Source: an uncultured beta proteobacterium (lineage in GTDB: Bacteria; Pseudomonadota; Gammaproteobacteria; Burkholderiales; Burkholderiaceae_C). Taken from it: a stretch of DNA of 16,194 nt. Where the stretch lies: positions 1 to 16,194 of the forward strand of contig CAIXMC010000260.1 of the NCBI GenBank assembly GCA_903920405.1, given 5' to 3'. The position numbers and the translations under genes were made by a program. Shown here one piece after another: positions 8,657 to 16,194 of the stretch (within the stretch, counting starts at the first letter, position 1; the number at the start of each line of letters is the position of its first letter). Below the pieces are notes generated by a model, which was not told where the DNA came from, made no database searches, and saw nothing but the letters and a program-made list of their open reading frames with translations.

Positions 8657-9451
8657 TTATCGAACGATACCGCGTTCTGGTGAAGTTCGCTCTAAAAAAG
8701 AGAGCATCATATGCACGTCTGGCGTGCATTGCGGGCAGTTTTTATCTAATTTTGCAATGCGTTCACAGGCAGACGCAAGAGTGATGTCACTGCGATAAAG
8801 TGCTTTGTACATGGCCTTGACTGCTGCTATGCGCTCAGGCGAAAAACCGCGTCTGCGCAAGCCTTCAAAGTTCATGGAGCGCGCTTTAGCCGGTTGGCCC
8901 TGGCATAAAACAAACGGCGGCAAGTCGGCCAGAATCACTGAACACAGGGCGGTCATACAGTGTGATCCCATTTTGACAAACTGATGCACCATAGTAAAAC
9001 CACCCAAAATAGCCCAATCGCCCACATGCACATGCCCTGCCAATTGTGCATTGTTGGCAAAAATGGTGTGGTTGCCCACTTGACAATCGTGCGCCAAATG
9101 AACGTAAGCCATCACCCAGTTGTCATCCCCCACACAGGTGACGCCAGCATCGCCAGGCGAACCTATATTGAAGGTGCAAAACTCACGAATGGTGTTGCGG
9201 TGACCTATGACCAGTTCACAAGGTTCGCCGTTGTATTTTTTATCCTGCGGAATAGCACCTAGCGATGCAAATTGAAAAATGCGGTTGTCACAACCGATGG
9301 TGGTATGGCCTTCAATCACGCAATGGGGGCCTACGGTAGTGCCTGTGCCAATTTTGACGTGGGGACCAATGACACTGTAAGGGCCCACCGTGACTGTACC
9401 GTCAAGTTCGGCTGCCATATCAACAATCGCAGTGGTGTGGATGGCGGTCAA
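8657..9451 (-). CDS. lpxA: UDP-N-acetylglucosamine O-acyltransferase
   Basis: LpxA makes the first acyl transfer of lipid A synthesis, moving an (R)-3-hydroxyacyl chain from ACP to the 3-OH of UDP-GlcNAc in the cytoplasm. The left-handed beta-helix hexapeptide repeats run from about residue 4 to 190 (TAIVD, VGPYSVIGPHVKIG, LAGHVHVGDWAILGG). The catalytic base is His121 in VHLAHDC, equivalent to E. coli His125. The C-terminal helical part has MNFEGLRRRGFSPERI. The start is TTG at 9451, giving 264 residues against 262 in E. coli: GAGGA lies seven bases upstream, overlapping the fabZ stop, and homology begins at residue 3-4. The only upstream in-frame ATG (9535) lies inside fabZ. The chain-length position (E. 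coli Gly173) is Leu169 here, which suggests a shorter acyl chain. Confidence 0.96.
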   Translation of the reverse strand: MTAIHTTAIVDMAAELDGTVTVGPYSVIGPHVKIGTGTTVGPHCVIEGHTTIGCDNRIFQFASLGAIPQDKKYNGEPCELVIGHRNTIREFCTFNIGSPGDAGVTCVGDDNWVMAYVHLAHDCQVGNHTIFANNAQLAGHVHVGDWAILGGFTMVHQFVKMGSHCMTALCSVILADLPPFVLCQGQPAKARSMNFEGLRRRGFSPERIAAVKAMYKALYRSDITLASACERIAKLDKNCPQCTPDVHMMLSFLERTSPERGIVR

Positions 9452-9458
9452 GACAGTA

Positions 9459-9463
9459 TCCTC
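9459..9463 (-). promoter_or_regulatory. Ribosome binding site that fixes the lpxA TTG start
   Basis: GAGGA on the minus strand, with seven bases to the TTG at 9451. It overlaps the TGA stop of fabZ, consistent with coupled translation of fabZ and lpxA. Without it the TTG would be hard to choose, since no ATG lies near the expected N-terminus. Confidence 0.75.
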
Positions 9464-9899
9464 AAGCCATTTTGCGCACGGCGCAGGTGATTTTGGCTTC
9501 AACGGCCAGTTCACCATCGACCAAAGCACGGGCATTGAATTTAAAAATGCCTACTTTCATGCGCAACAGCTCGACTTGCAAAATCAATTGATCACCCGGC
9601 ACCACAGGGCGTTTGAAGCGTGCGGCATCAATACCAGCAAAGTAATAGATCATGTCGTCTTGCGGTGCAGAGTCCATGGCATCAAACGCCAGCAGCGCTG
9701 CGGCCTGTGCCAGGGCTTCAATCATCAGCACACCCGGCATGACGGGGCGGTTAGGAAAATGCCCTTCAAAAAAAGGCTCGTTGATGGTGACGTTTTTCAA
9801 CGCCTTGATGGTCTTGCCCTTGTCAATTTCAAGCACCCGATCGACCAGTAAAAAAGGATAACGGTGCGGTAACTGCTTGAGAATGGTGTGAATATCCAT
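9462..9899 (-). CDS. fabZ: 3-hydroxyacyl-[acyl-carrier-protein] dehydratase FabZ
   Basis: FabZ dehydrates (R)-3-hydroxyacyl-ACP to trans-2-enoyl-ACP in fatty-acid elongation and competes with LpxA and LpxD for hydroxyacyl-ACP. It is a 145-residue hot-dog fold protein with [11 protein letters not shown] (11-21), the catalytic His47 in [11 protein letters not shown] and Glu61 in MIEALAQAA, then [19 protein letters not shown]. The length is normal. The N-terminus [15 protein letters not shown] matches betaproteobacterial FabZ proteins and supports the ATG at 9899. No Shine-Dalgarno precedes that ATG. The 84-nt leader holds a perfect hairpin and an extended -10 like element, so fabZ-lpxA-lpxB may have an extra promoter or control point here. 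A TAA blocks any longer in-frame version upstream. Confidence 0.96.
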   Translation of the reverse strand: MDIHTILKQLPHRYPFLLVDRVLEIDKGKTIKALKNVTINEPFFEGHFPNRPVMPGVLMIEALAQAAALLAFDAMDSAPQDDMIYYFAGIDAARFKRPVVPGDQLILQVELLRMKVGIFKFNARALVDGELAVEAKITCAVRKMA

Positions 9900-9928
9900 G
9901 GTGTTTTTTAACGTGAAAGAACTTTAAA

Positions 9929-9937
9929 ATCATAGCA
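9929..9937 (-). promoter_or_regulatory. Candidate extended -10 promoter element before fabZ
   Basis: Minus strand TGCTATGAT fits the extended -10 pattern TGnTAtaAT with one mismatch in the hexamer. Transcription would start near 9922, leaving a leader of roughly 20 nt before the fabZ ATG. No good -35 hexamer is seen 16-18 nt upstream, where the right side of the hairpin lies; extended -10 promoters can work without one. The same bases also hold an out-of-frame ATG (9933) with an AGGAG seven bases ahead, so the element has a competing explanation. Confidence 0.35.
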
Positions 9938-9943
9938 ATACTC

Positions 9944-9976
9944 CTGTGAGCGAGGGCATCTTGTCCTCGCTCACAG
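9944..9976 (-). repeat. Perfect 12-bp inverted repeat (hairpin) between lpxD and fabZ
   Basis: Arms 9944-9955 and 9965-9976 are perfectly complementary (CTGTGAGCGAGG / CCTCGCTCACAG) around a 9-nt loop. It starts eight bases after the lpxD stop in the transcript. The bases after the stem on the minus strand are GAGTATTGC, not a U-run, so it is not a classic intrinsic terminator. It could be an attenuator, an RNase processing or stability element, or a protein-binding operator. The last two bases of the 3' arm form part of an AGGAG. Confidence 0.75.
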
Positions 9977-9983
9977 TGTTATT

Positions 9984-11009
9984 TCATGATTCGGGGTGGT
10001 GTGAAAGGCCATGCCAGTGATGAGGAGAGTTCAGCGATTGGGCCATTTGCGATTCCAATGCACGGATGCGATCGCGCAGGCTGGCCAATTGTTTGACAGA
10101 GGCCGCGTTTTTTTCCCACACTGCATTCTCGTCAATGGGAAACATACCGGTGTAGTGGCCTGCCTTTTGAATCGAGCGCGTGACCACCGAGGCTGCTGAA
10201 ATATGCACGTCATCAACCAGTTCCAGATGCCCCAGCACAATAGCCCCACCGCCAATGGTGCAGTGAGCGCCAATATGGGCGCTGCCTGCAACGCCTGCGC
10301 AACCGGCCAAGGCACTGTGCTTCCCAATATGGACATTGTGAGCAATCTGAATCAGGTTATCGAGTTTGACACCGTCTTCAATGACGGTGTCTTGCAAAGC
10401 GCCTCGGTCAATGCAGGTGTTGGCGCCAATTTCAACATCATTGCCAATGCGCACAGCCCCCAAATGTTCAATTTTTTCCCACACGCCATCATGGGGTGCA
10501 AAGCCAAAACCGTCCGCACCGATGACCACGCCAGAATGCAGCAGGCAGCGATCGCCAATACGACAATTTTCGCCCACAGTGACGCGAGATTTCAGCACGG
10601 TGTCAGCCCCAATCACGACACCAGCCTCTACCACGCACAATGCGCCGATGCGTGCTGTTGGGGCAATGTTGGCTGTAGCGTCAATCACTGCGCTGGAATG
10701 AATGCGATCTGAGGCAATGGCAGGCAAATGCTTTTTCCACAGTTGAGTCAAACGGGCAAAATAGACGTAGGGCGGGTCTGTCACGATGCAGTCACCGCGC
10801 TTACAGGCCTGTACTTTGAACTGAGAAGACACAATCACACAACCCGCCTGTGATTGCGCGAGTTGTTGCTGGTATTTGGGGTGGCTCAGGAAACTGATGT
10901 GCGTGCTTTGGGCAATTTCCAAAGGCTGCAAACCGTCAATCACCCTGTCGGCATCACCGCATAACTCGCCACCGAGCGTTTCGACAATCGAACCCAATCG
11001 CAAAGACAC
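9984..11009 (-). CDS. lpxD: UDP-3-O-(3-hydroxyacyl)glucosamine N-acyltransferase
   Basis: LpxD adds the second (N-linked) hydroxyacyl chain to UDP-3-O-acyl-glucosamine in lipid A synthesis. It has 341 residues, the normal length. The N-terminal uridine-binding domain (1-100) includes [12 protein letters not shown]. The left-handed beta-helix covers about 105-290 with hexapeptide repeats such as [12 protein letters not shown] and [18 protein letters not shown], and the catalytic His224 lies in [11 protein letters not shown]-terminal helix (about 310-328) carries [11 protein letters not shown]. The start is GTG at 11009: the protein from there ([16 protein letters not shown]) matches betaproteobacterial LpxD. 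It follows the skp stop by 15 nt with only a weak AGAAAG ahead. Downstream lies the 84-nt spacer with the hairpin. Confidence 0.96.
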   Translation of the reverse strand: MSLRLGSIVETLGGELCGDADRVIDGLQPLEIAQSTHISFLSHPKYQQQLAQSQAGCVIVSSQFKVQACKRGDCIVTDPPYVYFARLTQLWKKHLPAIASDRIHSSAVIDATANIAPTARIGALCVVEAGVVIGADTVLKSRVTVGENCRIGDRCLLHSGVVIGADGFGFAPHDGVWEKIEHLGAVRIGNDVEIGANTCIDRGALQDTVIEDGVKLDNLIQIAHNVHIGKHSALAGCAGVAGSAHIGAHCTIGGGAIVLGHLELVDDVHISAASVVTRSIQKAGHYTGMFPIDENAVWEKNAASVKQLASLRDRIRALESQMAQSLNSPHHWHGLSHHPES

Positions 11010-11024
11010 AAACTTTCTGTCAAT

Positions 11025-11537
11025 TTATTTGGAAGCGCTGGAATTCAGTGCCTTGAGCACTTTATCGGTAATGTCATGCCTGGGGTTGACATACACGGCA
11101 TCCTGAAAAATAAAGTCGTATTTTTCAGCCACAGCAATGTCTTTGATGACCTTGTTGGCACGCTGAATGACGAGTTGCAGTTCTTCATTTTTGCGGGCGT
11201 TCAAGTCTTCTTGAAATTCACGGCGCTTTCTTTGAAAATCACGATCCTGCTCCAACAATTGTTTTTGTCGACTTTGGCGTTGAGTTTCAGGCAGAGTGGG
11301 CGCTTCGCGTTCAAATTTTTCAATCGACGACTTGATGGCAGCCCCCTGATCCACCAGTTCTTTCTCGCGTTTGGAAAATTCTTGCTCCAGTTTGGTTTGT
11401 GCCAGTTTGGCTGTGTTGGCTTCTTTGAGCATACGTTCTGTGCTCACAAAACCAAGATGAATATCCTGCGCATGAAGGGGCATCAGGAAAGCGGCAGATA
11501 AGGCCACAGCCGCACATTGAAGCAAAAATGATTTCAT
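11025..11537 (-). CDS. skp: Periplasmic chaperone Skp (OmpH family)
   Basis: Skp holds unfolded outer-membrane proteins in the periplasm and hands them to the BAM complex. It has 170 residues (E. coli Skp 161). The N-terminal signal peptide MKSFLLQCAAVALSAAFLMPLHA probably ends before Gln-Asp at about 23/24. Next comes the short beta segment IHLGFVSTERML and a long charged coiled-coil arm rich in Lys, Glu and Gln (about 35-130), then YDFIFQDAVYVNPRHDITDKVL, the conserved end of the family. The ATG shares one base with the bamA stop (TAATG), so translation is probably coupled, matching the functional pairing with BamA. Sequence identity in this family is low; structure and position carry the call. 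Confidence 0.94.
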   Translation of the reverse strand: MKSFLLQCAAVALSAAFLMPLHAQDIHLGFVSTERMLKEANTAKLAQTKLEQEFSKREKELVDQGAAIKSSIEKFEREAPTLPETQRQSRQKQLLEQDRDFQRKRREFQEDLNARKNEELQLVIQRANKVIKDIAVAEKYDFIFQDAVYVNPRHDITDKVLKALNSSASK

Positions 11538-13837
11538 TAAAAACTTGTCCCGATTTGAAATTGCATGTTCTGAATTTTATCGCCGTCAAACGTGCGGATA
11601 GGTTTGGCAAATGCCAGACGCAGTGGTCCTACCGGAGATATCCAACTAATGCCAACACCAGCAGATGATCGCAAACTATTGGCATCGGCATTGATGGCAA
11701 GCCCCTGATTTGAACCACCGACCATGCCAACATCCATAAAACCGTACATTCTGAGAGTGCGATCGTTGCCAGTGCCTGGTAAAGGAGCCAACACCTCCAT
11801 ATTGATGGTGACTTTTCGCGAGCCACCTACCGTGGTGCCGCTGATGTCTTTTGGCCCAAAACTACCCTGTTCAAAGCCCCTGACAGAACCTAGGCCACCG
11901 CCATAAAAGTTTTTGAAAATGGGAAAAGACCTGTCCCCCGTGGCATCCCCCCAACCCAACTCCATGTTCAAAGCGCCCGTTAATTTCTTGCTCAAAGGTA
12001 CATACTGCTGAAACTGATACACCGTTCGTACATAACGCGCATCACCCACAAATGACCACTCGGCACTGACCCGCTGCATGCGTCCGTTGGACGGTGCCAA
12101 GGCGCTGTCACGACTGTCTCTGGCCCAGCCCAAGGTCAAGGGGAGAGCAGCACTGTCGTAACCATATTCGTCAGCATAGGCCTGATACGACGTGGGCAGC
12201 AAAGTACCTGGGACAATGGTTGTTTTTTCAAGGCCTGCACCAAAATACACGGTGTCAATCTCGGTGAAAGGCACACCAAAGCGCAAACCTAGACCCGATG
12301 TCACCAATTGATAGTAATCTTGATCCTGATACGGGCTGCTGGTTTTGTGGTAGAGATCAAGGGTGCGCGATACGCCATCTTCAGTGAAATAGGGGTCTGT
12401 TGTATTGAATACCACCACACGGTTGATTTTGCTGGTATTGACCTGAACGCCCAAGGAATTTCCTGAACCAAAAGCATTGTCTTGCTTCAAGCCAAAAGAC
12501 AAACCCAAACCATCTCCGCTGGAATAACCCGCACCAACGCTCAGGCTTCCCGTGGGTTTTTCGGTCACATTGATGGTGAGATCAACCTGGTCAGGCGCAC
12601 CGGCAACCTCTTGGGTTTCAACAGAAACATCGCCAAAGTAACCCAGCCGATCGACACGATCACGCGATGCACGAATTTTGTCGCCGTCGTACCAGGATGA
12701 TTCCAACTGTCTGAATTCACGGCGAACCACCACATCGCGCGTCCTTGTATTGCCCGCAACGTTGAGTTTGCGAACATAAGCACGCCGCGAAGGATCAGCC
12801 TGCAAAACCAAAGACACACGGTTGTTTTCTCGGTCAAGTTCTGGCTTGGCTTGTACATTCGCAAACGCATAGCCAAAATTGCCAAAATAATCCGTAAAGG
12901 CTTTGGTAGTTTTGGCAACATCGTCACCGTTGTAAGCCTGCCCTGGACGAATGCGAACCAAAGACTTGAATTCATCATCCTTGCTCAAATAGTTGCCAGC
13001 CAGTTTGACACCGCTGACAATGAAACGTTCGCCTTCTGAAATGTTGATGGTGATGCCAATGTCGGTTTTATTGGGACCAATGGCCACCTGGGTGGAGTCC
13101 ACCTTGAATTCAAGATAACCTCGTGTCAGATAGTAAGAGCGCAGCGTTTCAATGTCGGCATTGAGTTTGGCACGCGAATAGCGGTTGGATTTGGTGTACC
13201 AACTCATCCAGGTGCCCGTGTCCAGGTCAAACAAATTGCGCAGAGTCGCTGAATCAAACACCTTGTTGCCCACAATGCGAATGTCTGTGATTTTGGCAGG
13301 CTCTCCCTCGGCTACCGTAAAGCTCAAATTGACACGATTACGTTCGATGGGAGTGACGGTTGTTTGGACTTCAGCGGCATACAAACTGCGGTTAAGGTAC
13401 TGACGCTTTAACTCTTGCTCGGCACGATCGAGTTGCGCCTTGTCAAAAGGCCGGCCTTCGGACAGACCTACCTCGCGCAAAGCCTTGAGCAAAACATCCT
13501 TGTCAAATTCCTTGACACCGACCAACTCGGTCGCAGCCACCGTGGGGCGCTCTTGCACCACGATCACCAGCACATCACCATGAACATCAACGCGCACATC
13601 GGTAAACAAACCCAATGCAAACAGTTTGCGAATGGCATCAGCCCCTTTGTCGTCATCGTAGGTATCACCAACGCGCACAGGGAGTGACACAAAAACTGTC
13701 CCAGGTTCAACACGCTGCAAGCCTTCCACACGAATATCGCGCACGGTAAAAGGGGAAATGGACCATGCGGTCTGAACTGCCAACATGAGCGCGGCCAATG
13801 CGCCAAGCGCGATGGTGTGAAAACATGGAAAAGGCAT
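11537..13837 (-). CDS. bamA: Outer-membrane protein assembly factor BamA
   Basis: BamA is the Omp85 core of the BAM complex that folds and inserts beta-barrel proteins into the outer membrane. It has 766 residues from the ATG at 13837. The signal peptide covers about 1-26 (IALGALAALMLAVQTAWS). Five POTRA domains follow at about 30-430, starting with PFTVRDIRVEGLQRVEPGTVF. The 16-strand barrel takes the rest, with the loop-6 motif VRGF at 652-655 inside GGGLGSVRGFEQGSFGP and a C-terminal beta-signal ending in QIGTSF. A TTG at 13852 would add five residues; I prefer the ATG, which gives a cleaner signal peptide. No clear Shine-Dalgarno is visible. The gene follows rseP after 63 nt, the second-widest gap in the conserved cluster, and its stop overlaps the skp start by one base. 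Confidence 0.97.
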   Translation of the reverse strand: MPFPCFHTIALGALAALMLAVQTAWSISPFTVRDIRVEGLQRVEPGTVFVSLPVRVGDTYDDDKGADAIRKLFALGLFTDVRVDVHGDVLVIVVQERPTVAATELVGVKEFDKDVLLKALREVGLSEGRPFDKAQLDRAEQELKRQYLNRSLYAAEVQTTVTPIERNRVNLSFTVAEGEPAKITDIRIVGNKVFDSATLRNLFDLDTGTWMSWYTKSNRYSRAKLNADIETLRSYYLTRGYLEFKVDSTQVAIGPNKTDIGITINISEGERFIVSGVKLAGNYLSKDDEFKSLVRIRPGQAYNGDDVAKTTKAFTDYFGNFGYAFANVQAKPELDRENNRVSLVLQADPSRRAYVRKLNVAGNTRTRDVVVRREFRQLESSWYDGDKIRASRDRVDRLGYFGDVSVETQEVAGAPDQVDLTINVTEKPTGSLSVGAGYSSGDGLGLSFGLKQDNAFGSGNSLGVQVNTSKINRVVVFNTTDPYFTEDGVSRTLDLYHKTSSPYQDQDYYQLVTSGLGLRFGVPFTEIDTVYFGAGLEKTTIVPGTLLPTSYQAYADEYGYDSAALPLTLGWARDSRDSALAPSNGRMQRVSAEWSFVGDARYVRTVYQFQQYVPLSKKLTGALNMELGWGDATGDRSFPIFKNFYGGGLGSVRGFEQGSFGPKDISGTTVGGSRKVTINMEVLAPLPGTGNDRTLRMYGFMDVGMVGGSNQGLAINADANSLRSSAGVGISWISPVGPLRLAFAKPIRTFDGDKIQNMQFQIGTSF

Positions 13838-13900
13838 TTTTTTATCAATCAACTAAAGTGGCAAAGAAGGAGTGAATTCATGGGTATCCTGGCAAAACAG

Positions 13901-15268
13901 TCAAGCGCCAGGAAAGAAGCGAGAAAGATCGTTGTACAGGGCAATCATCATCAGCAAACCCAGGATGGCCATACCGCCTTGTTGTAACTTTTCCATCCAG
14001 ACATCAGACACAGGCCTACCTGTGACACCCTCCCAAAGATAATACATCAAGTGCCCGCCATCCAGCACCGGCAGCGGCAGCAAATTAAGCACACCCAGAC
14101 TGACGCTGATGAGCGCCAAAAAAGTCAAATACTGCGTCAAGCCCATCTCAGCCGATCGACCTGCGTAGTCTGCAATGGTGATGGGGCCACTGATATTTTT
14201 GACCGAGGCCTCACCCACCAGCATCTTGCCCATCATTTTCAGTGTCAAAGCCGAGATGTCCCAAGTTTTGACGGTGGCACGCCACAAACCGTCAAAAAAA
14301 CCATAGCGAACCAGCACCATTTCGGGGGATTCACCCACATAAGCACCAATGCGACCTATCAGACGCTCCCCATCAGCCACGAGACGTGGTGTGACCTTGA
14401 TTTGCATGATCAGACCTTGCCTGCGGATGTGCCAGGTTTGTGTTGTGCCCGCCTGTGCTTGCACTGCATCACGAATGATACGGCGCAATTGCTGACCATC
14501 CACAATCTGCTCACGATTGACTTGTAAAACCCTATCGCCGTGCAGCAATCCTGCCCGCATGGCTGCACCGTCTGTCATGACGTCGCCGATCACGGGGGTT
14601 GTGAAGGGGCCTGACAACCCCATTTTTTCAAACAATGCGCCATCCACAATATCGGTGTCGAGTTCAGACAGGCGAAGCAAGAGCAAGCGTTCACCTGTTC
14701 GGCCAGGCACTGTCACTACCAACTGCAAATCACGCGATTCCAAGGTGGCACGCGTGGCAAACCAATAAATATCTTCATAGGATTCAACATCTTCAAGCTC
14801 GGCATTGTCAAAAGCGGCGCGCACAACACGCTCGCCACCTTGCAATCCTGCGCGGGCGGCTATAGAACCCGGTGTGGGCTGTGCCAGCACGGGGGCAGGA
14901 ACATCAACGCCCAACCAATGTACCGTGCTATAAAGCAACACCGCCAACACCAGATTGGCCAAAGGACCGGCAGCCACAATGGCAAAGCGCCGACGCAACG
15001 TCTGGGTATTGAAGGCCAAGTGCCGTAATGCGGGTTCAACTGGCGCTTCACGTTCATCGAGCATCTTGACAAACCCACCCAGAGGAATCAGCGCGATGAC
15101 AAATTCAGTGCTGGATGCGTTGGACTTCCAGCCTATCAGGGGCTTGCCAAAACCAATGGAAAACTTCAACACCCGCACACCACAAGCCACGGCCATGCGG
15201 TAGTGCCCAAATTCATGCACTGCAATCAACAGGGCAATGGCGATGATAAAAGCCAGGACAGTCAGCAT
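13901..15268 (-). CDS. rseP: RIP metalloprotease RseP (site-2 protease)
   Basis: RseP is an inner-membrane zinc protease that cuts anti-sigma factor RseA-type substrates and signal-peptide remnants after site-1 cleavage, releasing the envelope stress response. It has 455 residues. The first membrane segment (about 1-21) carries the zinc motif HEFGH (His18, Glu19, His22). The LDGGH motif with the third ligand Asp403 lies in a C-terminal segment (VLNLLPLPVLDGGHLMYYL), and a final membrane segment (about 430-447) follows. Two PDZ domains sit between, at roughly 130-200 and 220-300. The start ATG lies four bases after the dxr stop with GAGG seven bases upstream. Its position between dxr and bamA is conserved in proteobacteria. 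Confidence 0.97.
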   Translation of the reverse strand: MLTVLAFIIAIALLIAVHEFGHYRMAVACGVRVLKFSIGFGKPLIGWKSNASSTEFVIALIPLGGFVKMLDEREAPVEPALRHLAFNTQTLRRRFAIVAAGPLANLVLAVLLYSTVHWLGVDVPAPVLAQPTPGSIAARAGLQGGERVVRAAFDNAELEDVESYEDIYWFATRATLESRDLQLVVTVPGRTGERLLLLRLSELDTDIVDGALFEKMGLSGPFTTPVIGDVMTDGAAMRAGLLHGDRVLQVNREQIVDGQQLRRIIRDAVQAQAGTTQTWHIRRQGLIMQIKVTPRLVADGERLIGRIGAYVGESPEMVLVRYGFFDGLWRATVKTWDISALTLKMMGKMLVGEASVKNISGPITIADYAGRSAEMGLTQYLTFLALISVSLGVLNLLPLPVLDGGHLMYYLWEGVTGRPVSDVWMEKLQQGGMAILGLLMMIALYNDLSRFFPGA

Positions 15269-15272
15269 AACC

Positions 15273-16194
15273 TTACCTCATGATGTCGTACACGACTTGT
15301 TCTGCTGCCAAACGCGCCAAAGCATCCAGACCCAGCAAGTCTTCCAGGCAATGAGGAGATTGGGGCGAGATACTGGCCAAAGTTTCAAGATTGACCGCAT
15401 GGATGTGATCAAAGCGAATGTGACCCGACAAAAATGCAGCCACGGCCACTTCATTGGCGGCATTGAGGATGGCGGTGCTTCCCGTGGGGGCATTGAGCGC
15501 ATCCCAGGCCAGTTGCAAACCCGGGTAGCGCAAAGGATGATCCTGCGATTGCAGTGACTCAAAGCTTAAGTCACCCATCGCGTTAAAGTCCAGCGCAACC
15601 GCACCTGAGGTGATGCGCTCAGGCCACGATAAACCATAAGCAATAGGCACTTTCATGTCAGGAGTGCCCAACTGTGCCATCACGCTGTGATCGGTGAACT
15701 GCACCATGGAATGAATCACGCTTTGGGGGTGAATGACCACTTCAATTTGCGAGGGTTGCACACCAAACAGATACTTAGCTTCAATAACCTCCAACGCTTT
15801 GTTCATCATGGTGGCCGAATCCACCGAAATTTTGCGCCCCATCACCCAATTGGGATGGGCACAGGCCTCAGTTGGCGTGATGGTGGCAAAACTGGCGGGG
15901 TCCCGTCGCCTGAAAGGACCACCTGATGCCGTCAGAATGATTTTCTGGACTTGTTGCGGCCACAGGGCTGCGTCCAGGGGTAAAGACTGAAACACCGCAG
16001 AGTGCTCACTGTCAATGGGTAAAAGTTTGGCATGGCCTTGGGCTACGACTTGCAAAAAATAGTCGCCACCGACCACCAGGGCTTCCTTGTTAGCCAGTAA
16101 CAAGCGTTTGCCCGCACGCGCTGCCGCCAGGCAAGAGGCCAGGCCAGCCGATCCCACAATGGCAGCCATGACCGTATCCACTTGCTCATGCTCT
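15273..16194 (-). CDS. dxr: 1-deoxy-D-xylulose 5-phosphate reductoisomerase, N-terminus outside window
   Basis: DXR (IspC) rearranges and reduces deoxyxylulose phosphate to 2-C-methylerythritol 4-phosphate with NADPH, the committed step of the MEP isoprenoid pathway. The reading frame is open to the right edge, so about 306 C-terminal residues are visible of roughly 400; the N-terminal NADPH-binding part is missing. Seen are LLANKEALV, DSEHSAVFQSL (the acidic metal-binding Asp and Glu), TASGGPFRRRD, HPNWVMGRKISVDSATMMNK and ALEVIEAKYLFG with the third acidic ligand, then NAANEVAVAAFL in the C-terminal helical domain. The GTG at 16181 is internal (Val), not a start. In related genomes cdsA and uppS usually lie just upstream; that is beyond this window. 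Confidence 0.96.
   Translation of the reverse strand, partial: EHEQVDTVMAAIVGSAGLASCLAAARAGKRLLLANKEALVVGGDYFLQVVAQGHAKLLPIDSEHSAVFQSLPLDAALWPQQVQKIILTASGGPFRRRDPASFATITPTEACAHPNWVMGRKISVDSATMMNKALEVIEAKYLFGVQPSQIEVVIHPQSVIHSMVQFTDHSVMAQLGTPDMKVPIAYGLSWPERITSGAVALDFNAMGDLSFESLQSQDHPLRYPGLQLAWDALNAPTGSTAILNAANEVAVAAFLSGHIRFDHIHAVNLETLASISPQSPHCLEDLLGLDALARLAAEQVVYDIMR
15276..15279 (-). promoter_or_regulatory. Ribosome binding site of rseP inside the end of dxr
   Basis: GAGG on the minus strand, seven bases before the rseP ATG, within the last two codons of dxr (Met-Arg). It supports the rseP start and coupled translation across the 4-nt gap. Confidence 0.6.

Noticed and set aside
8646..8729. 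ATG at 8729 as the lpxB start
   Set aside because: It would overlap lpxA by about 70 nt and add a 28-residue Arg-rich tail not found in the family; GTG at 8645 fits better.
11076..11501. 141-codon plus-strand frame opposite skp
   Set aside because: Shadow of the coiled-coil reading frame of skp; no independent support.

Overview
This window is a single run of co-directional minus-strand genes from a Gram-negative bacterium. The order dxr-rseP-bamA-skp-lpxD-fabZ-lpxA-lpxB-rnhB and the protein sequences (for example the LpxA stretches SLGAIPQDKKY and MAYVHLAHDC) point to a betaproteobacterium of the Burkholderiales, most like Comamonadaceae. That placement comes from remembered family sequence, not from a search. 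I see no tRNA, rRNA, CRISPR array, insertion sequence or phage gene.

Right-hand part (about 6791-16194, transcribed right to left): the conserved envelope-biogenesis cluster. It begins with the C-terminal three quarters of dxr (isoprenoid precursors, needed for the undecaprenyl and quinone pools), cut by the window edge. Then come rseP (site-2 protease), bamA (outer-membrane protein insertase), skp (its periplasmic chaperone), lpxD, fabZ, lpxA and lpxB (lipid A synthesis, with the fatty-acid dehydratase that competes for the same acyl-ACP) and rnhB (RNase HII). Genes are packed with gaps from -1 to about 15 nt. The exceptions are rseP-bamA (63 nt), lpxD-fabZ (84 nt, with a perfect 12-bp hairpin and an extended -10 like motif) and lpxB-rnhB, which depends on the rnhB start. 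lpxD, lpxA and lpxB appear to start at GTG, TTG and GTG, while fabZ starts at ATG.

Left-hand part (144-6756): a three-gene accessory operon beginning 34 nt after rnhB on the same strand. Gene 1 encodes a 1508-residue protein reading CheB methylesterase - CheR methyltransferase - PAS-like - coiled coil - three PAS - GGDEF - EAL, with every catalytic motif I checked intact. Gene 2 encodes a bacteriophytochrome photosensory core (PAS-GAF-PHY, chromophore Cys14) that stops at the end of PHY and has no output domain. Gene 3 encodes a heme oxygenase that would make the biliverdin chromophore. Both junctions are 4-nt ATGA overlaps, so the three proteins are probably made together.

The most interesting reading, which is inference, is a split light-sensing system. 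The output-less phytochrome would lend red/far-red sensing to the separate CheB/CheR/PAS/GGDEF/EAL protein, linking light to cyclic di-GMP and possibly to protein methylation. The 143 nt left of the heme oxygenase hold no gene that I can support; they are AT-rich toward the edge.
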